From positions 1-6,287 of the forward strand of contig JAEWFE010000302.1 of NCBI GenBank assembly GCA_023389005.1: a stretch of DNA of 6,287 nucleotides, read 5' to 3'. Both the position numbers and the translations under genes were made by a program. Source of the DNA: Bacillota bacterium. GTDB lineage: Bacteria; Bacillota; Bacilli; Lactobacillales; Enterococcaceae. Within the stretch, counting starts at the first letter, position 1. Every line of letters begins with the position of its first letter. The notes under the pieces were generated by a model. The model did no database searches, had not been told where the DNA came from, and was given only the letters and a program-made list of their open reading frames with translations. Below, piece after piece: positions 5,916-6,287 of the stretch.

Positions 5916-5965
5916 AAAAAAAATACAAGCTTCTCTCACCTTCATCTCAGGTAAGGAAACTTGTA
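5916..5965 (-). terminator. Terminator of the LPXTG protein gene
   Basis: TACAAG pairs with CTTGTA, then TTC with GAA, CT with AG and ACCT with AGGT, with short mismatches and a seven-base loop. On the minus strand the stem runs directly into a T-run (the A-run at 5916-5923). It begins 25 bases after the stop at 5990-5992. Confidence 0.88.
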
Positions 5966-5989
5966 TCCTGTTTCTTTTATTATGAATCG

Positions 5990-6287
5990 CTATTTTCGAT
6001 TTTTCATGTAATGAGCTACTCTTAAGGCAGCAATGACAATCAAAGCTAACCCTACTAATCCCAGATAAGTCGCCGTTTTGGTCCCCGTTTGTGGTAAATG
6101 GAGAAATTTTAACACTTTATTGGTGACACGACTAATTGGATTTCCGGTATTTGGCAATTTAGGCGGTTGCTTATTGCCATCTGTTGAACTTGTGACTGGC
6201 GGAACCTGACTTGAACTCGATTCTGTAGTGGAAGTTGATGATTCAGAGGTCGTTTCCGTTGTTGAAGAACCAGAAGAACTTGAACTA
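5990..6287 (-). CDS. C-terminus of a wall-anchored protein with two LPXTG motifs
   Basis: Only the last 98 residues are in the window; the start lies beyond the right edge. The first 40 or so visible residues are dominated by Ser and Thr with some Glu (for example SSTTETTSESSTSTTESSSS), a flexible wall-spanning stalk. Then come PPKLPNTG (LPNTG at 6143-6157), 15 mostly polar residues, and LPQTG (6083-6097), followed by a hydrophobic span (YLGLVGLALIVIAAL) and the tail HYMKNRK. The second motif is in the normal place for sortase A, which would join its Thr to the peptidoglycan precursor. The first has no hydrophobic segment right after it and is unusual. The exported domain, and thus the function, cannot be seen. 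A terminator follows, so it does not share a transcript with the pilin gene. Confidence 0.85.
   Translation of the reverse strand, partial: SSSSSGSSTTETTSESSTSTTESSSSQVPPVTSSTDGNKQPPKLPNTGNPISRVTNKVLKFLHLPQTGTKTATYLGLVGLALIVIAALRVAHYMKNRK

Noticed and set aside
1..6287. CRISPR array, tRNA or rRNA genes
   Set aside because: No regularly spaced direct repeats, tRNA arms or rRNA-like conserved stretches were seen on either strand.

Overview
The window looks like chromosomal DNA of a low-G+C Gram-positive coccus of the order Lactobacillales, most likely an enterococcus or close relative. The grounds are AT-rich codon use, strong GGAGG-type ribosome binding sites, TTGACA/TATAAT-type promoters, a lipobox lipoprotein, and two surface proteins with sortase signals. 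The genus is inference. Nearly all genes lie on the minus strand and the plus strand is G-poor between genes, which would fit the minus strand being the leading replication strand.

Positions 1 to about 1980 hold most of an IS607-family element read leftwards: a serine-recombinase gene tnpA (214 codons) killed by two in-frame TAA codons, a tiny 33-codon gene with its own ribosome binding site, and a long open tnpB that runs off the left edge with the RuvC Asp and Glu still present. The right edge of the element seems to sit at a GG dinucleotide inside another minus-strand gene, of which only the well-initiated first 32 or so codons remain (1979-2075).

Positions 2088-3176 hold no convincing gene. 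They carry several palindromes, a 120-base tract with two G residues, and a hairpin-forming repeat. Next comes a monocistronic unit on the plus strand (promoter 3177-3205, small lipoprotein 3237-3527, strong terminator 3534-3585). After a 350-base noncoding stretch with a degenerate repeat, the rest of the window is minus strand.

The main gene there (4012-5187) encodes a two-domain pilin resembling the streptococcal backbone pilin Spy0128 (FctA-type isopeptide domains), with an atypical LVDTG sorting signal. It has its own promoter with a dyad over the -35 box and its own terminator. Upstream of it, and transcriptionally separate, is the C-terminal end of a second wall-anchored protein (5990-6287) with a Ser/Thr-rich stalk and two LPXTG motifs 15 residues apart. 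No sortase gene is visible. A diverged palindromic repeat family (about 2702-2788, 3623-3773, 5769-5864) recurs between the genes.

No complete new system is evident. The best leads are the small ORF wedged between tnpA and tnpB, tnpB staying open while tnpA is dead, the repeat family, and the odd sorting signals of the two surface proteins.
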